This document shows positions 9,660 to 20,632 of a stretch of DNA of 64,000 bases, one piece after another (position 1 is the first letter of the stretch; every line of letters starts with the position of its first letter). A model generated the notes under the pieces. The model worked only from the letters and a program-made list of their open reading frames with translations, made no database searches and was not told where the DNA came from. Source of the stretch: Nannochloropsis salina CCMP1776 (lineage: Eukaryota; Sar; Eustigmatophyceae; Eustigmatales; Monodopsidaceae); the NCBI GenBank assembly GCA_004565275.1, contig SDOX01000006.1, positions 992,001 to 1,056,000 of the forward strand. The letters are read 5' to 3'. A program made the position numbers and the translations under genes.

Positions 9660-12600
9660 ATGGAGAGGCAGAGAGGCAAGCGTGATCCGATGGTTGAAGA
9701 CGCGCTGCATTCAGTGGAGGAGCTCTACCGATTGTTGGCTCACAACGAAAAGACCTCGCTTGCATCAGGGGAAACAGACGCGCCCGATGCTCTACTGCCT
9801 CTACAAGACTTATGCCACGACACATTACGCGTCGTAAATGATGTGCCGGGATACAGCGGAGCTTCATCGACCCTGCCGACGGCCAGCGACGAGGATCATC
9901 ATGAAGCCAATGTCCGCAAGGCCTGTGCAGGCGCTACCATGATACCAGGGTATGCCCCGCTGTCGCCTCAGTCTTGCGACCAGGGTGGAACCGCCTTTTT
10001 GGATGACAACGAGCATCATGAGCGAAGTCCACTGAAAGCCGGAAATCGTCACAGTAGCAGGGCGCCTTTATCGGGTCGACGGCGCTTCTCAAAAACCCCA
10101 CCAATTCCTGCCCGTCGACCTCCCTCTTGGCTCAGTGCCCTTCTCATCTTCTCGCATGGAAATCGTCAGCGGAAAACGTCGGTCGAACAGGAAAGTGCAT
10201 CGCCTGAAGCGCCCTTGGTGGAGATCCAAGCAGTCTTTGGAAGCGACGCCGTCCCAGAGGGTTTCAAGCGCGTGAGCAATACTCCCTGTGGGCGCAAGGC
10301 GGACTTGAATGCCGGCGCCGGGGGGCACTACATCTACCTGGCGGTTAGAAAGGACAACCCTGGCAGGCGTCGGCCACCCGTGGTGGCGCTGGCGGTGATT
10401 TTCCCCGACCGACAAGAGTTCGTGCCTCCGACCTTCTCGGTCGTGCGCCGGCAGGGGGAGCCCGTCGATTTTAATGCGGGCACGCACGGGGAGCGGGTTT
10501 ATTTGTGCTATAAACGCGGGGCTGGCAATCCGATCATAGACATCCAAGTGATTTTTTCGCCTAAGAAAGAAAGTCCCCCCCTCGGATACACCCTTCTAGC
10601 CCGCACCCCTTTCAAGTACGAAGCTGACTTGAACGCCGGGGGCGCGAGCAGCAACACTACCATCTTTATCTGCTACAAACAACATCTACGGAACGTCAAT
10701 CAACTCCGGCAGAGAGAGAACGCGGTCGCACGCTTTTCCCTCCCTTCATCTGCGCAGACCGAAGATGGCTACCCTCCAGGCACAGACGGGGAGGGGGGGC
10801 CGGGCTGGTCACCCGCCACTACTTCGTCCTACGAGTCACTCCTCACGGGGCCCGTGGTGAGTCTGGCAACGGCACGGAAGGGATGGGAATCGCACCGCTG
10901 CTTCAGTCATCACGGTGAGAACGATGTTTTCCTCTCGGGAGCCTCTTCGATTGCCGCCACGACGGGTCTGGACAGCAACCTGTCCGAGTCCAGCGCGGAA
11001 GGCGCGCATGCCACAAGCGGCCATAACAAGGACACGCATGCCGCCGGAAGTCCCAGCAGGAGCTTGGGGTTAGAAGACGATCCGCACGCTCTCGCCCCCT
11101 CGGGGGCTCTGGACGACCTCTGGTCCGACGCCGACCTCCGGCCGAGACAAGGCCTGCCGCCGCCCACGGAGAACGCGCGCGCCGACACGATCGGGGAGGA
11201 GGACGAGGAGAAGGCATTTCTGCGGCGGACTTTGCTGACCCCTCTGTTGGTAGCTTTGTACACGGGCAATGGACAAGTGACGGCGGTTGCGCTGAGGGGG
11301 CTCGTGGGTGTGGCGACTCGACATATGGGTGCCGAGGCTGACGGACACAAACACAGAGAGAGGAGCGCCTGTCCGCTCCAAGCCTTCGTCATCGAGTCCT
11401 TGTGCTTCTTTGTCCATCGCGTGCAAGTGGAGCACTTTGACACCGTGGTCCAGTACCTTCGTCACGTCATCCAAGCGGCCTCCGTGGGGGACGTCGACCT
11501 TTCCTCCCAAACGTTGCAGCAGATATTTACCACTTGCGTCTTTCTGTGTAATTTTGAGGCATTCAGAGCGTTGGAAAATGAACGTCACGCTCGATATGCT
11601 GCAGTGTCTGCCTCAAAAGGTAATAGTAAGGCGATGTTAGACGCCATGGGGGTTACCACGGGGGCGATAGCGACAAACGTGTCAAGCCACTGGAGCTTCG
11701 GAAGAGAGATGCCCGCCCTCGGGGTAGATTGCAGCGCCTTTCTTACCCTAAGGCTCCTGATTGAGGGCATCCTGCGTCGAGTGGAGGTCAGAGCTGGCGG
11801 TATAGAGGGCCTGGCGGGTCGCCGCGCTGTTGGAGTGGCGGGGAGTGCTGGCACCGCGAAGCGCACTCCTGTTCCCGCCGAGACAATCGCGAGGTCCCTG
11901 GTCTTGGACGTGGTGGCCGCAGCCATTCAGTTTGTTGAGCTCACTAAAGCTACGCAGCGCGCAGTGGATTGCATCAAAAGGGGGTCGGCCTCGTCGCACG
12001 AGTCCTTTTGGAAGGAGCTGCTGACTGTCTCAGCCATGATCACTAGGTCCCAAGCGGAGGAGAACGCCTTCTTGCTTCTCGCTGCCATTTGCAAGCTAGC
12101 TAGCGAAGCTCCTCGAACGGCATTGGCAGGAACAGGACAGTTGGTAGCGCGTGATGTCGCAGCCAAGTTGTTAGCGCTCGAGCTTCTCTCCACGCTGTTG
12201 AAGAAGGCAGGTGAGCGCTTTCAGAGCTCTCCACTCTTCGGCACTCAAGTTCGGCGACTCGTCGTGAGCACACTCCTATCCAATGTGGCCACGGGCCTGC
12301 AAGACTTGAGCGTGCAGCGCCGCGTCCTCAGCCTCATAACTCTGCTATGGCGGATGTATCGTCGCTGGTGCAAAATTGAATGCGGCTTCCTTCTCGACGC
12401 CGCTCTTCTTCAGCCCCTCCGTTTTCCTCCCTCCCTCATGCTGGTTGCTCGACAGACCGCGGTGGTAAACGAGTTGATGCACTGGCTCGAAATTTTTCCC
12501 CAGTGCCTGGTCGAGCTCTACTTAAACTTTGACTTGGATCGCAAATCTTACTTGTCGGTGCAGCAGCCCCTCCCGGCATTCGAGGAAACAGTGGCGGCGG

Positions 12601-15600
12601 TGTGTGGCTTGGGAGAAGATCTCGGGGGTCATTTGGTGGCCCACGACGAGGAGACAGAGATGAAAGTGCTGCACGTGCGGACATTGGCGACCGTGGCGCA
12701 GCTGACAAGGTCCTTGATGAACGCCTCCGGGCACGCCCACCTGATCTCTCTGGATGCCAAGATCCGAGAGATCTCACTGAGCAACCAGCCAGGCCAAGGA
12801 GGGGGAGGATGGGAGCATGACGTGATGGTGCTGCCGAGTGCGTACGGTGAAGTGTTCCGCGGGAAGCAACAAATTGGGTCTTTTCCCTTTCCTTCCGATC
12901 CGGCTCCCGGTGCGGGCCAACCCATCCCGCTCCCACTCCCTCCCCCACTAACATTGCCTGCCATGCCGCCGCCCGCCCTCGTCATCCCCCCTTCTCAGCC
13001 TCTTGCCGCGTTCACGGGGAAAAGCAGTGCCGGTGTCGAGAAGGAAGAAGGGCCGAGGCCAATTGAAACCTGGGACAAGGACACAGAAGAGTATATATGG
13101 AAGGGTCGGCCGCAGGTCTCTGTGCACGTCGAAGGCGACGGGACCGACAGCCCCCGAGCCCACAGCCCTGGCAAGCAGACGGGTCAGAAGGCGACAAAAA
13201 CCCGCACAGAAGAAGCGTTGGATGGGTCGCCGAGACGCTCTGCGGGTGGCTTTCGGTCCATGACCCCTACGGGTCGAGGCACACGACGCACTACTCTCCT
13301 ATCAAGGCTCGGCTCAGATGTCTCGGCAGCGACGCCAGCGGCACCCGCTGCTTCTCTTTCGTGTTCTCACTCCTCCCCTTCCTTGCCCCTGGCGACGAGA
13401 GTGGCAGGCGAGGGCCCATCTTCCACCGGGTCCGCCTCTCCTACCCTCCCACAGGCATCATCCGTGCGCGTGCGGCAAGAACAACAAAGGAAACAAGAGG
13501 AGGTGCTTACGCAGGCCCTCTCCCTGTACCGCGCCAAGGGCCTGAAGAAAGCCGTCCAATACCTGGTCGCATCCTCCTTTATGAGCGATACGCCTCGCGA
13601 TGTGGCGAGCTTTCTGCGCGTGTATCGGGACCTGCTCGATCCCGAGGCCATCGGAGACTACCTCGGGGAGGGGGGGCACGCCCACGATGCTGCCTATTGG
13701 AGCTTGCTTCGACTTTCCTACGTCCGGGCGGTGTCTTTCCACAACATGACCTTGGAGCAGGCCCTGCGCCACTTCTTGACGCGGTGTGGATTTCGCCTTC
13801 CGGGCGAGGCACAGAAGATCGACCGGCTCATCTCTGTGTTCGCCGAGTGCTACTTCCAAGACAACCAGGGCATGCCTTGCTGCCCCTTCTCCCAGCCTGA
13901 TACCCCCTACATCCTCTCGTACGCCATCATCATCCTGCAGACGGACCTGCACAAGGTGGGGGGACAGAAACGTGGGAGGGGTAAGGTGAACAAGCCGATG
14001 ACGAAGGAGGCGTTCATCAACAATCTAAGGGGAGTGGACGAGAGTCCAGACTTGACGCGTGAATATCTCTCGGAGATCTATGAATCGATTTCCCATCATC
14101 CCATCGAGATGAACTTAATGGTGATGCAGGTGGGTGGCGGAGGAACCGGTGGAGGAAGCGGGAGAGGTGACTCTCGAGCACACCAGTTGCATCCTCAAGC
14201 CTCCGGCGGCAGGGGCAACAGCGGTGGAGGAGGGGGCTACTACCATCACCAGCACGACAGTGTTCCTCCAGCCTGGGGTGGATTCACGAGTCTGAGGATG
14301 CATGACTCTCGGACCGGCGACGAGGAAGGGAGTGATGCCGGGGTGGGAAAGGGGGGAGGGGGAGGAGGGCTCGATGCCACGTTGTGCCATGCCCGCCGGG
14401 AAGTGAGTCAAGTTGTGCGGGACGCTGACGAGCTTTTGCGAGGCCTGGCGGTGTATCCCAACAGCTTTGCCTTCGTAGGTGTCAACGCGAACCTGACTCC
14501 CGATCTGGTGAAGCTCATGTTCGAAAGCGTCTGGTTCCATGTCCACGGCCTGGCCCACGCCGTGTTGCAGAACCCGACACAGAGCGACCCCGAGCCCATA
14601 ATGACCTGCCTCGACATAGTGCAGCACATGTTGTGCGCCGCCATGTTTTTGAATCTGCGCCCACAGCGGCAAGCCTTTGCCTCGTTGCTTGCCAAATTTA
14701 AGTGGGAGCAGGAGCGTATGGCTTTTGGCTTTGCCGGGCTGGAAGCATCAAGAGGAGGTGCAGGAGCCGCTGGCATGGTGGATCACGCGGCGCCGCTCCC
14801 GGGCGTCATGGGCAGTGCTGTCACAGAACAAGTCAGTGCGAACGGGGGCGGAGGTGGGGTGAGAAAGAGCGGAGCATTCGAAAGCAGCCGCCAGTTGACT
14901 GCCAACGCCCCCGGGAATAGCGGTCGAAGACAAAGCGGGGGGGGGGCCTGGGACGCTATCAATGAAGTGCACTCCCTTGTAGCGGACTTGAAGGACTCTG
15001 TGCAGCAATCTCGACTCCGTGAGGAGCTTAAGGCCGTCGCCAAGCGGATCGAGGCGCGTGCCAAGTTGCTGGAAGGCTCACGACGCTTTTTGCGGGAAGG
15101 AGAGCTTGTGAAGAAGTGTCGCTCGGGGAAGCGGAAGCTGTACACGTTCTTCCTCTTCTCGGACCAGCTGCTTTACACCCACCGGGGCTTCGCGGGTGAG
15201 TTCAAGGTGCATCAACAGTTGCTGCTCTCCCTGACGAAAGTGAGCAACGTAGAGGACCGCCGCAATTGCTCCTTCCAAATCCATCACCCACAAAAGTCGT
15301 TTGTCGTTGTAGCGGACTCCCCGGAAATGAAACGTGTCTGGATGCGCGACATCCAGGAGGCGCGAAACCTTTGTCGAAAAAGTGTGGTAGAGACACAGCT
15401 GTCAGTGATCGCCAGCCTCAAGACGGAGTCGGCGGGACTCATGGCTCTGCTTGAGGGTAGGGCGGATGAGGCCCTTCTCGGGAATGCAAGGGAGGCCTCG
15501 GGGGCATACAACCCGACCTCAGCCCCAGCAAATTTGCCGTCCCGCGCCCCCTTGACGGGCGGCGCCTCCACCTCCTCACAATCCGAGGAAGAGCAACACC

Positions 15601-16382
15601 GGCAGCCCCCTCTTGGATCGAGCTTCTCCACAGATTTGTCCTCCCAGGCGGGCGGGGGAGGGTCGAGGGCGGGCCTAGGCCGGCCGCGGGGGAGAGGAAG
15701 CTCTCTATCGGCCTCGTCTTCCTCGGATGTTCCTTCTTCTTTGCGCCTACAGGATGTCGAGCTAGAGGCGCTCTTTTGCGACGGATTGCGAGCTTTGAAC
15801 CAGCGAGTGCGAGATAAACTCTCGAGTGATGGCAAGGACGACAGCATTGACAGGCGGGCCTTTCCACTTGCCAGGTCGCCGAGTTTTGGAAACGGAAAAT
15901 CAAAGAGTGACGGGGGCCTTGGGGCAGGGAGGGAAAAGACGGCATCGCCCAGTCTGGATGATCAGGCGCTCGCGACAGCGGTGGGTCTTTTCTTGCAATA
16001 CCGGGAGGGTGATTACGGCCACCACGATCAACCGCCCACACTAGCAGCCTTGGCTGCGCTAGGAATGGGTAATCGAACGGAAGGGGTGCGAAAAAGCTCG
16101 CGACGGTCTCCTGTATTTGCGCTGGCGCTCAAGGCATGGAAAGCGAACGCTGGTCTCTCACAAACTGCAGCAATGACGCGCTTCCTTGAGGTTCTGGAAG
16201 AGGCGATGCCTGGGTGGAAAGATGAAGCTTCATTCACACCAGAAAGATATTTTGACATGAATGCTACGGGGGCTGCGCCGTATGGCGATACCCTTGTGGA
16301 AGGGGGGGGTCAGCAGCAATTCGGAAGGTCGCGAGCGACCAAGAAGCTGACCCCTCGAGGGCCTGGTGGCTGGAAAGTCTAG
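9660..16382 (+). CDS. Giant ARF guanine-nucleotide exchange factor (MABP-HUS-Sec7-PH)
   Basis: Single-exon gene for a 2,240-residue protein; I chose the ATG at 9660 (MERQRGK). Domains in order: a disordered N-terminus; an MABP-like beta-prism at about residues 185-341 with three repeats (DLNAGAGGHYIYLAV, DFNAGTHGERVYLCYK, DLNAGGASSNTTIFICYK); helical DCB/HUS-like sequence to about 1060, with a HUS-box-like LYLNFDLDRKS near 950; a Sec7 domain at about 1280-1490; a PH domain at about 1810-1912; and a Ser-rich tail. The Sec7 domain has the canonical FRLPGEAQKIDRL with the catalytic Glu at about residue 1383, so exchange activity on ARF GTPases is expected. It should act at Golgi or endosomal membranes, with MABP and PH as lipid-binding modules. 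DCB/HUS belongs to large GBF/BIG-type exchangers and Sec7-PH to small cytohesin-like ones, so this is a mosaic. Gly-rich loops follow the Sec7 domain. Confidence 0.9.
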   Translation: MERQRGKRDPMVEDALHSVEELYRLLAHNEKTSLASGETDAPDALLPLQDLCHDTLRVVNDVPGYSGASSTLPTASDEDHHEANVRKACAGATMIPGYAPLSPQSCDQGGTAFLDDNEHHERSPLKAGNRHSSRAPLSGRRRFSKTPPIPARRPPSWLSALLIFSHGNRQRKTSVEQESASPEAPLVEIQAVFGSDAVPEGFKRVSNTPCGRKADLNAGAGGHYIYLAVRKDNPGRRRPPVVALAVIFPDRQEFVPPTFSVVRRQGEPVDFNAGTHGERVYLCYKRGAGNPIIDIQVIFSPKKESPPLGYTLLARTPFKYEADLNAGGASSNTTIFICYKQHLRNVNQLRQRENAVARFSLPSSAQTEDGYPPGTDGEGGPGWSPATTSSYESLLTGPVVSLATARKGWESHRCFSHHGENDVFLSGASSIAATTGLDSNLSESSAEGAHATSGHNKDTHAAGSPSRSLGLEDDPHALAPSGALDDLWSDADLRPRQGLPPPTENARADTIGEEDEEKAFLRRTLLTPLLVALYTGNGQVTAVALRGLVGVATRHMGAEADGHKHRERSACPLQAFVIESLCFFVHRVQVEHFDTVVQYLRHVIQAASVGDVDLSSQTLQQIFTTCVFLCNFEAFRALENERHARYAAVSASKGNSKAMLDAMGVTTGAIATNVSSHWSFGREMPALGVDCSAFLTLRLLIEGILRRVEVRAGGIEGLAGRRAVGVAGSAGTAKRTPVPAETIARSLVLDVVAAAIQFVELTKATQRAVDCIKRGSASSHESFWKELLTVSAMITRSQAEENAFLLLAAICKLASEAPRTALAGTGQLVARDVAAKLLALELLSTLLKKAGERFQSSPLFGTQVRRLVVSTLLSNVATGLQDLSVQRRVLSLITLLWRMYRRWCKIECGFLLDAALLQPLRFPPSLMLVARQTAVVNELMHWLEIFPQCLVELYLNFDLDRKSYLSVQQPLPAFEETVAAVCGLGEDLGGHLVAHDEETEMKVLHVRTLATVAQLTRSLMNASGHAHLISLDAKIREISLSNQPGQGGGGWEHDVMVLPSAYGEVFRGKQQIGSFPFPSDPAPGAGQPIPLPLPPPLTLPAMPPPALVIPPSQPLAAFTGKSSAGVEKEEGPRPIETWDKDTEEYIWKGRPQVSVHVEGDGTDSPRAHSPGKQTGQKATKTRTEEALDGSPRRSAGGFRSMTPTGRGTRRTTLLSRLGSDVSAATPAAPAASLSCSHSSPSLPLATRVAGEGPSSTGSASPTLPQASSVRVRQEQQRKQEEVLTQALSLYRAKGLKKAVQYLVASSFMSDTPRDVASFLRVYRDLLDPEAIGDYLGEGGHAHDAAYWSLLRLSYVRAVSFHNMTLEQALRHFLTRCGFRLPGEAQKIDRLISVFAECYFQDNQGMPCCPFSQPDTPYILSYAIIILQTDLHKVGGQKRGRGKVNKPMTKEAFINNLRGVDESPDLTREYLSEIYESISHHPIEMNLMVMQVGGGGTGGGSGRGDSRAHQLHPQASGGRGNSGGGGGYYHHQHDSVPPAWGGFTSLRMHDSRTGDEEGSDAGVGKGGGGGGLDATLCHARREVSQVVRDADELLRGLAVYPNSFAFVGVNANLTPDLVKLMFESVWFHVHGLAHAVLQNPTQSDPEPIMTCLDIVQHMLCAAMFLNLRPQRQAFASLLAKFKWEQERMAFGFAGLEASRGGAGAAGMVDHAAPLPGVMGSAVTEQVSANGGGGGVRKSGAFESSRQLTANAPGNSGRRQSGGGAWDAINEVHSLVADLKDSVQQSRLREELKAVAKRIEARAKLLEGSRRFLREGELVKKCRSGKRKLYTFFLFSDQLLYTHRGFAGEFKVHQQLLLSLTKVSNVEDRRNCSFQIHHPQKSFVVVADSPEMKRVWMRDIQEARNLCRKSVVETQLSVIASLKTESAGLMALLEGRADEALLGNAREASGAYNPTSAPANLPSRAPLTGGASTSSQSEEEQHRQPPLGSSFSTDLSSQAGGGGSRAGLGRPRGRGSSLSASSSSDVPSSLRLQDVELEALFCDGLRALNQRVRDKLSSDGKDDSIDRRAFPLARSPSFGNGKSKSDGGLGAGREKTASPSLDDQALATAVGLFLQYREGDYGHHDQPPTLAALAALGMGNRTEGVRKSSRRSPVFALALKAWKANAGLSQTAAMTRFLEVLEEAMPGWKDEASFTPERYFDMNATGAAPYGDTLVEGGGQQQFGRSRATKKLTPRGPGGWKV

Positions 16383-17066
16383 ACTACGACTGTGGCTTAT
16401 CAACTTCTGAGAGAGCAAGGTACAACATTTCTTAATTTTTCTAAGAAGGAAATGACGTGCGCAAATGGTGCACAAAAAGTAAGTATAACATGTGTAGATA
16501 AGAAACCCAGAATCGCCTGAACTGGTTCCCAAAGTGAAATATTGTAGACAATTACTCATGTCCATTTCGGGATCTTTTTCTCCTGTGGATTTTACGTCCT
16601 TCATGATAGTGGCACACATAATCTTCTCCTTTAAAAAGACTTTGCAAATTCATTCGTGCGTCGAGACGTGCCATTCGATACGAAGAAATGTGATTCTCAC
16701 GCGAGACGCTTGAGGTGGTGAGGCCCCTGTAGTTCTTCCCGCTCGGTCCCATGTCACACGTTCGAATGAGCGGCACACAAAGCGGAAACCTCTTGCTTAG
16801 AAATCGATAGATGCCCGAATTCTTGATGTAAAAATGTATCAAAGTTCACCTGTTTGTCGGCAGAGGCAACCTCACCATGCCCATCGCCCAAAAAAGCCAG
16901 CGAGCATGCACAGCATCATAAAATGATCATAGCTCAGGGTGTTTGTTGACCTGTTCCAACTGGTGTCTCGCGTCACGTGATCGGCCGAATGCGTGTCTCT
17001 TGTTACGACACTGCAACCTGATTATTTCCTTTTCCTCACAGTCCCGCTCTGACCTGGATCTGGCCA
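16383..17066. other. Intergenic region upstream of USE1
   Basis: This holds the 3' UTR of the ARF-GEF gene and the promoter of USE1. A pyrimidine-rich acceptor (TTCCTTTTCCTCACAG) ends at 17040, 26 bases before the USE1 ATG, suggesting a 5' UTR intron or a small upstream exon. I see no other gene. Confidence 0.4.
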
Positions 17067-18124
17067 ATGGGAGTGAGTGAGCAGACGGCCATGCTCCCTC
17101 ACCGGCGGCGCCTGGTGGACTTCTCCCGGTTACTCAAGGCGACGGAGCGCATACATAAAGCATCTCTGGGCTTGAGTCCTGGACAGAGGGCATACCAATT
17201 GGAATTGAATCGCCTGAATGCGGTAAGGTGGCGGAATGGAATTTTCCTGTGGACAAAAAGGAAGTGACGGGAGGTAAAAATATATCTGCCTATCCCCCCT
17301 GACAGTTCCTGCGGGCCTTGCGGGAGCAACTTGCCGAATTGCACAACCTCGATTTGGGAGTGGTAGTGGCCCCGAAGACATTGCAAGAATTCAGCTTTCG
17401 TGTGGACGGATTGGAACGCTGTCTGATGGATCGGCAGCAGGAGTTGCGACGATTCCATGCCTCGGGCGCTCTGAATGGCAGCAAGGACAATCCGAGTATG
17501 AGCACGAAACACTCTGCAGTTACTGGTCCCGATATTACCTCTGAAACAGTCCAAGGCACTCAGACGACCCCGTGTTGCGAAAGACAGGAGGGTAATTTCT
17601 TGTCCGGGCAAGCTGGAAAATCGAAAAAAGGGAAGGGAAGAGGCGACAGGGTCGACGGGGGCGACGAGAACAAGGTGGCCAAAGAGAAGGAGGCGCAGCA
17701 GGTTTTAACCGAGCAATTGGAGGAGCTGGTGGGTGCTTTGAAGGCTAGTTCGATGCTGGTACATACAAGTCTGCGGGCGCAGAACAAGGTAGGTCTCACG
17801 ACCACGAGAGCGTCGTGGATTTGGCGTCTTCGCCAGCGATGCGCCTCCCCAGTGGGTAGCGTGGTGCTCTTTATCAAAAAGTTGAGGGTGTATAAATCAC
17901 GCAAAACCAACACTCTCAAACAGGTGCTGGATAAGACGGAAGATGCGGCGCAGCGGAATTTGGACTCGTTACAGGTGGAGCTGAAGAAAACTGAGGAGCA
18001 ACTGAAGAGGAGTTGGAGTAATTCCTTGACATCTTGTTTTATGATTGCTATCATACTTTCCATTTTCATGGGCACCCTCTTATTTATGCGGTTCTTCCCA
18101 AAGAGGAGGTGGATATTGTGGTAG
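17067..18124 (+). CDS. USE1: ER SNARE USE1 (vesicle transport protein)
   Basis: Three exons, all phase 0: 17067-17222, 17306-17788 and 17924-18124, coding for 279 residues. The N-terminal helical part (LLKATERIHKASLGLSPGQR, then LELNRLNAFLRAL across the first junction) matches the Use1 family. A charged linker follows, then the SNARE motif (TEQLEELVGALKASSMLV, continuing into VLDKTEDAAQRNLDSLQ across the second junction), and a C-terminal membrane anchor (FMIAIILSIFMGTLLFM) with a short basic end. USE1 is a tail-anchored SNARE at the ER that works with SEC20 and SEC22 and the Dsl1/NRZ tether in retrograde Golgi-to-ER fusion. The placement of both introns restores family continuity, which supports the model. 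Confidence 0.87.
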
Positions 18125-18868
18125 CATACCACGGTCAAGCAGAAGGGAGTGGCCACGTTAAAATACCGGAAATATTGCTGACAAAAAGTGCTATGCAATT
18201 GATTCACGAGCGATACTTTGCCAATTATCGTTTGACCTCGCCTTCCCCTTGCTAAACAATATTAAATTTACTTGGTTAAAAATCGCACCGCCTGTCACTG
18301 TGTGCACACTGCAATCTTTCAACAGGGCATCCCCTTGTGCATAGTCAGTACTAGGTTTCTTAAACATCAAGATTCTGGGTGGAGTTCATGAGAGCTTTCG
18401 AAGGATGCGCAATTAAGGCGAAGTCTCTGATCCATTGACTCACTACGTCACCACGAGGCCGCAAGCATTAAGTTGTCCCATAGGAAGGTAGGCACAATAT
18501 TACACGCCGACCGATATCTTATCTTATTCATTCGTCTTGCTGGTCCTATCTTCTCGCTTTGTGCTTCGTATCCCATGAGAAGAAAACAAAATGTTGACAT
18601 AACAAGCAGCGGCCTCTCTTTCTCCGGCCCATGGCCCATGTTGCTTCCGTGAGGAACAAAACCTCCTGGGCTGCTGCCTGAATCGGACATGTACGCGACC
18701 ACCGGAGGACGCGCACGATGAGCGGGAACCTTCCCGCATGTCATAAGATGGTATTTTTTCGCCCTCATACCACATAATGCTGCCACAGTTTTGGCATTGT
18801 CCATGGCACCCCTAACCCTGTACCTGATGCACCCCCCAAACATTTAGATAGACGATGAAACGCATAAA
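18125..18868. other. Intergenic region before the sucrose-type transporter
   Basis: This holds the 3' UTR of USE1 and the upstream region of the transporter. A 131-codon minus-strand frame (18448-18843) has no recognisable domain and is not called. I see nothing else. Confidence 0.4.
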
Positions 18869-20632
18869 ATGATTAAGGAAGAACTGAGCGCGGAAAAAAG
18901 CAGGAGGGGGGACCAAAAAAATCTAGTCACAATTGAGTTGGAAGCTGTGGCGGCGACGGTCGCACAAGCCCCTCCTGCTTCAACGACAGCATTAGAAAAC
19001 ACTTCCTCCTCGACCAATCCGCAAAGTACCCCTCCTCCTGCGGCAATGGCTCCACCCCAGCGCCAGTCCCTTGGCAAGCTTTTAAATGCCACGGTTGTTA
19101 ATCTCGGTGTACAAGTAGATTGGGCTGTCCAGGCGGCTTTGCTGATGCCGTACTTGCTGGTGATTGGGGTACCGTACAAGTATTATTCAGTCGTTTGTCT
19201 CTGCGGCCCCATTTCCGGATTGATCGCACAACCATATATGGGCGTGGTTTCAGATCACTGTCACTCACGTTTCGGTCGTCGACGTCCTTTCATATTTGGA
19301 AGTGTCCTTTTAATTGTGTTGGGATTCATGCTCATAGGGAATGCCACGTATCTGGGGGCATTCCTTCCCGATTCAGCGTCGCAGCGTGGAGGTGCCATGG
19401 CTGCTGCCATTATCGGGTTATGGATTATTGACATGGCAAACAACGGCTTAGCAGGCCCGTGTCGAGCACTGATTGCTGACATCGCCCCTTCCGAGCAACA
19501 GCGCCTCGGGAACGCCCTGATTGCTGTGTGGTCCTCCATCGGCAACGTCATAGGCTTCATCATATGCGCGGTTCCGTGGACGCATTTTATGCCTCTTCTC
19601 GAATCACCGCAGTGCCGAATGCAGTGCGCAGATCTCCGGATCGTGGCAGTCATCTGCGCGATCTGCCTTTTGATCACCTCGCTTCTTACAGTGTTCACCA
19701 CTCACGAGGAGCCTCTACAGGTGGATAGTGAGCATGCGCCCGAAGGCGAACGCTCCCCGTTAGGCCTCATACGCAAGATATTTGGCACCCTTTTCAATAT
19801 GCCTCCGGCTTTGGCCCGAGTGTGCGCCTTTCAGTTCTTCTCGTGGTGGTCTTGGTTTCACCACACCCTCTTCATCGCCGTGTGGGTGGGAAAGGTCGTG
19901 AATCAAGGGGACGGTGGCGCACCCGTTGGTTCAGAGGCCTATGTTCGGTACGAAAGAGGCATCAAGGCTGCCTCTTTGGGCTTTGTAATTTTCGCAATCC
20001 TAACCGGCCTGGTTTCCATTGCCTTGCCTAACATCTTGCATCGTTTTAAGACACGCCCTACTCTGGCAGTGGCTCAGCTTCTGCTCGCCGGCTGCTATGG
20101 CTTGACATTCTTAGTCCCTCGACGAAAAATTTATGCGGCAGCGATTGTAATCGGCATGTTCGCCTTGCCCTGGGCGGTTTTTCTGGTAGTGCCATGGGCG
20201 CTGATTGCCCAGATGGCGCCACCCGACAAACGCGGCCTTTACCTAGGTAGTCTCAACATCTTCGCCTGTGTGCCTCAGGTCTTGGTGGCCCTCTCAGGAC
20301 CCATCTTTGTGAAAATTTTCGCCGAAGAAAAGGCTACCCAAGCTGCTCTTGGTTTCGGCGCGATTCTGGCTCTCGTGTCCTTGCTCTTGGTTCCCGGGCT
20401 TATCACAAAGGCTCGACCAAATGCACGTGCGCCGCGAGGGGCAGAAGGTGAAATGGACGCGAAAAAAGAGGAGCGGGACAATGTCTGGCAAGTGGTGGAT
20501 GCCAGAGAGCGGACGGCACTGGGAGGGGGGGTCACTGCGCTTCCCTACCTCGAGGAGGAGAAAGAAGAAGGCATCGAGAGGTTGGTGGAGCAGCCGCTGT
20601 TGCGAATATACCGCGAGGTGTCCTCTGCTTAG
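18869..20632 (+). CDS. Sucrose-transporter-type MFS sugar/H+ symporter
   Basis: A protein of 587 residues from the ATG at 18869, with about twelve membrane segments after a hydrophilic N-terminus of about 70 residues. The cytoplasmic loop after TM2 carries RFGRRRPF, the hallmark of plant SUT and animal SLC45 transporters. The fourth segment is followed by AGPCRALIADI, also typical of the group. A central loop divides the two halves, and LPWAVFLVVPWALIAQ near TM10 resembles the group's later helices. The family usually imports sucrose, maltose or glucosides together with protons. Substrate and membrane (plasma membrane, vacuole or plastid) cannot be read here. The C-terminus is charged and Glu-rich. 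The frame is continuous and I see no internal intron. Confidence 0.88.
   Translation: MIKEELSAEKSRRGDQKNLVTIELEAVAATVAQAPPASTTALENTSSSTNPQSTPPPAAMAPPQRQSLGKLLNATVVNLGVQVDWAVQAALLMPYLLVIGVPYKYYSVVCLCGPISGLIAQPYMGVVSDHCHSRFGRRRPFIFGSVLLIVLGFMLIGNATYLGAFLPDSASQRGGAMAAAIIGLWIIDMANNGLAGPCRALIADIAPSEQQRLGNALIAVWSSIGNVIGFIICAVPWTHFMPLLESPQCRMQCADLRIVAVICAICLLITSLLTVFTTHEEPLQVDSEHAPEGERSPLGLIRKIFGTLFNMPPALARVCAFQFFSWWSWFHHTLFIAVWVGKVVNQGDGGAPVGSEAYVRYERGIKAASLGFVIFAILTGLVSIALPNILHRFKTRPTLAVAQLLLAGCYGLTFLVPRRKIYAAAIVIGMFALPWAVFLVVPWALIAQMAPPDKRGLYLGSLNIFACVPQVLVALSGPIFVKIFAEEKATQAALGFGAILALVSLLLVPGLITKARPNARAPRGAEGEMDAKKEERDNVWQVVDARERTALGGGVTALPYLEEEKEEGIERLVEQPLLRIYREVSSA

Noticed and set aside
18448-18843. 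A 131-codon minus-strand frame ending close to the sugar transporter start.
   Set aside because: No recognisable domain or protein-like composition, and no splice-site support.
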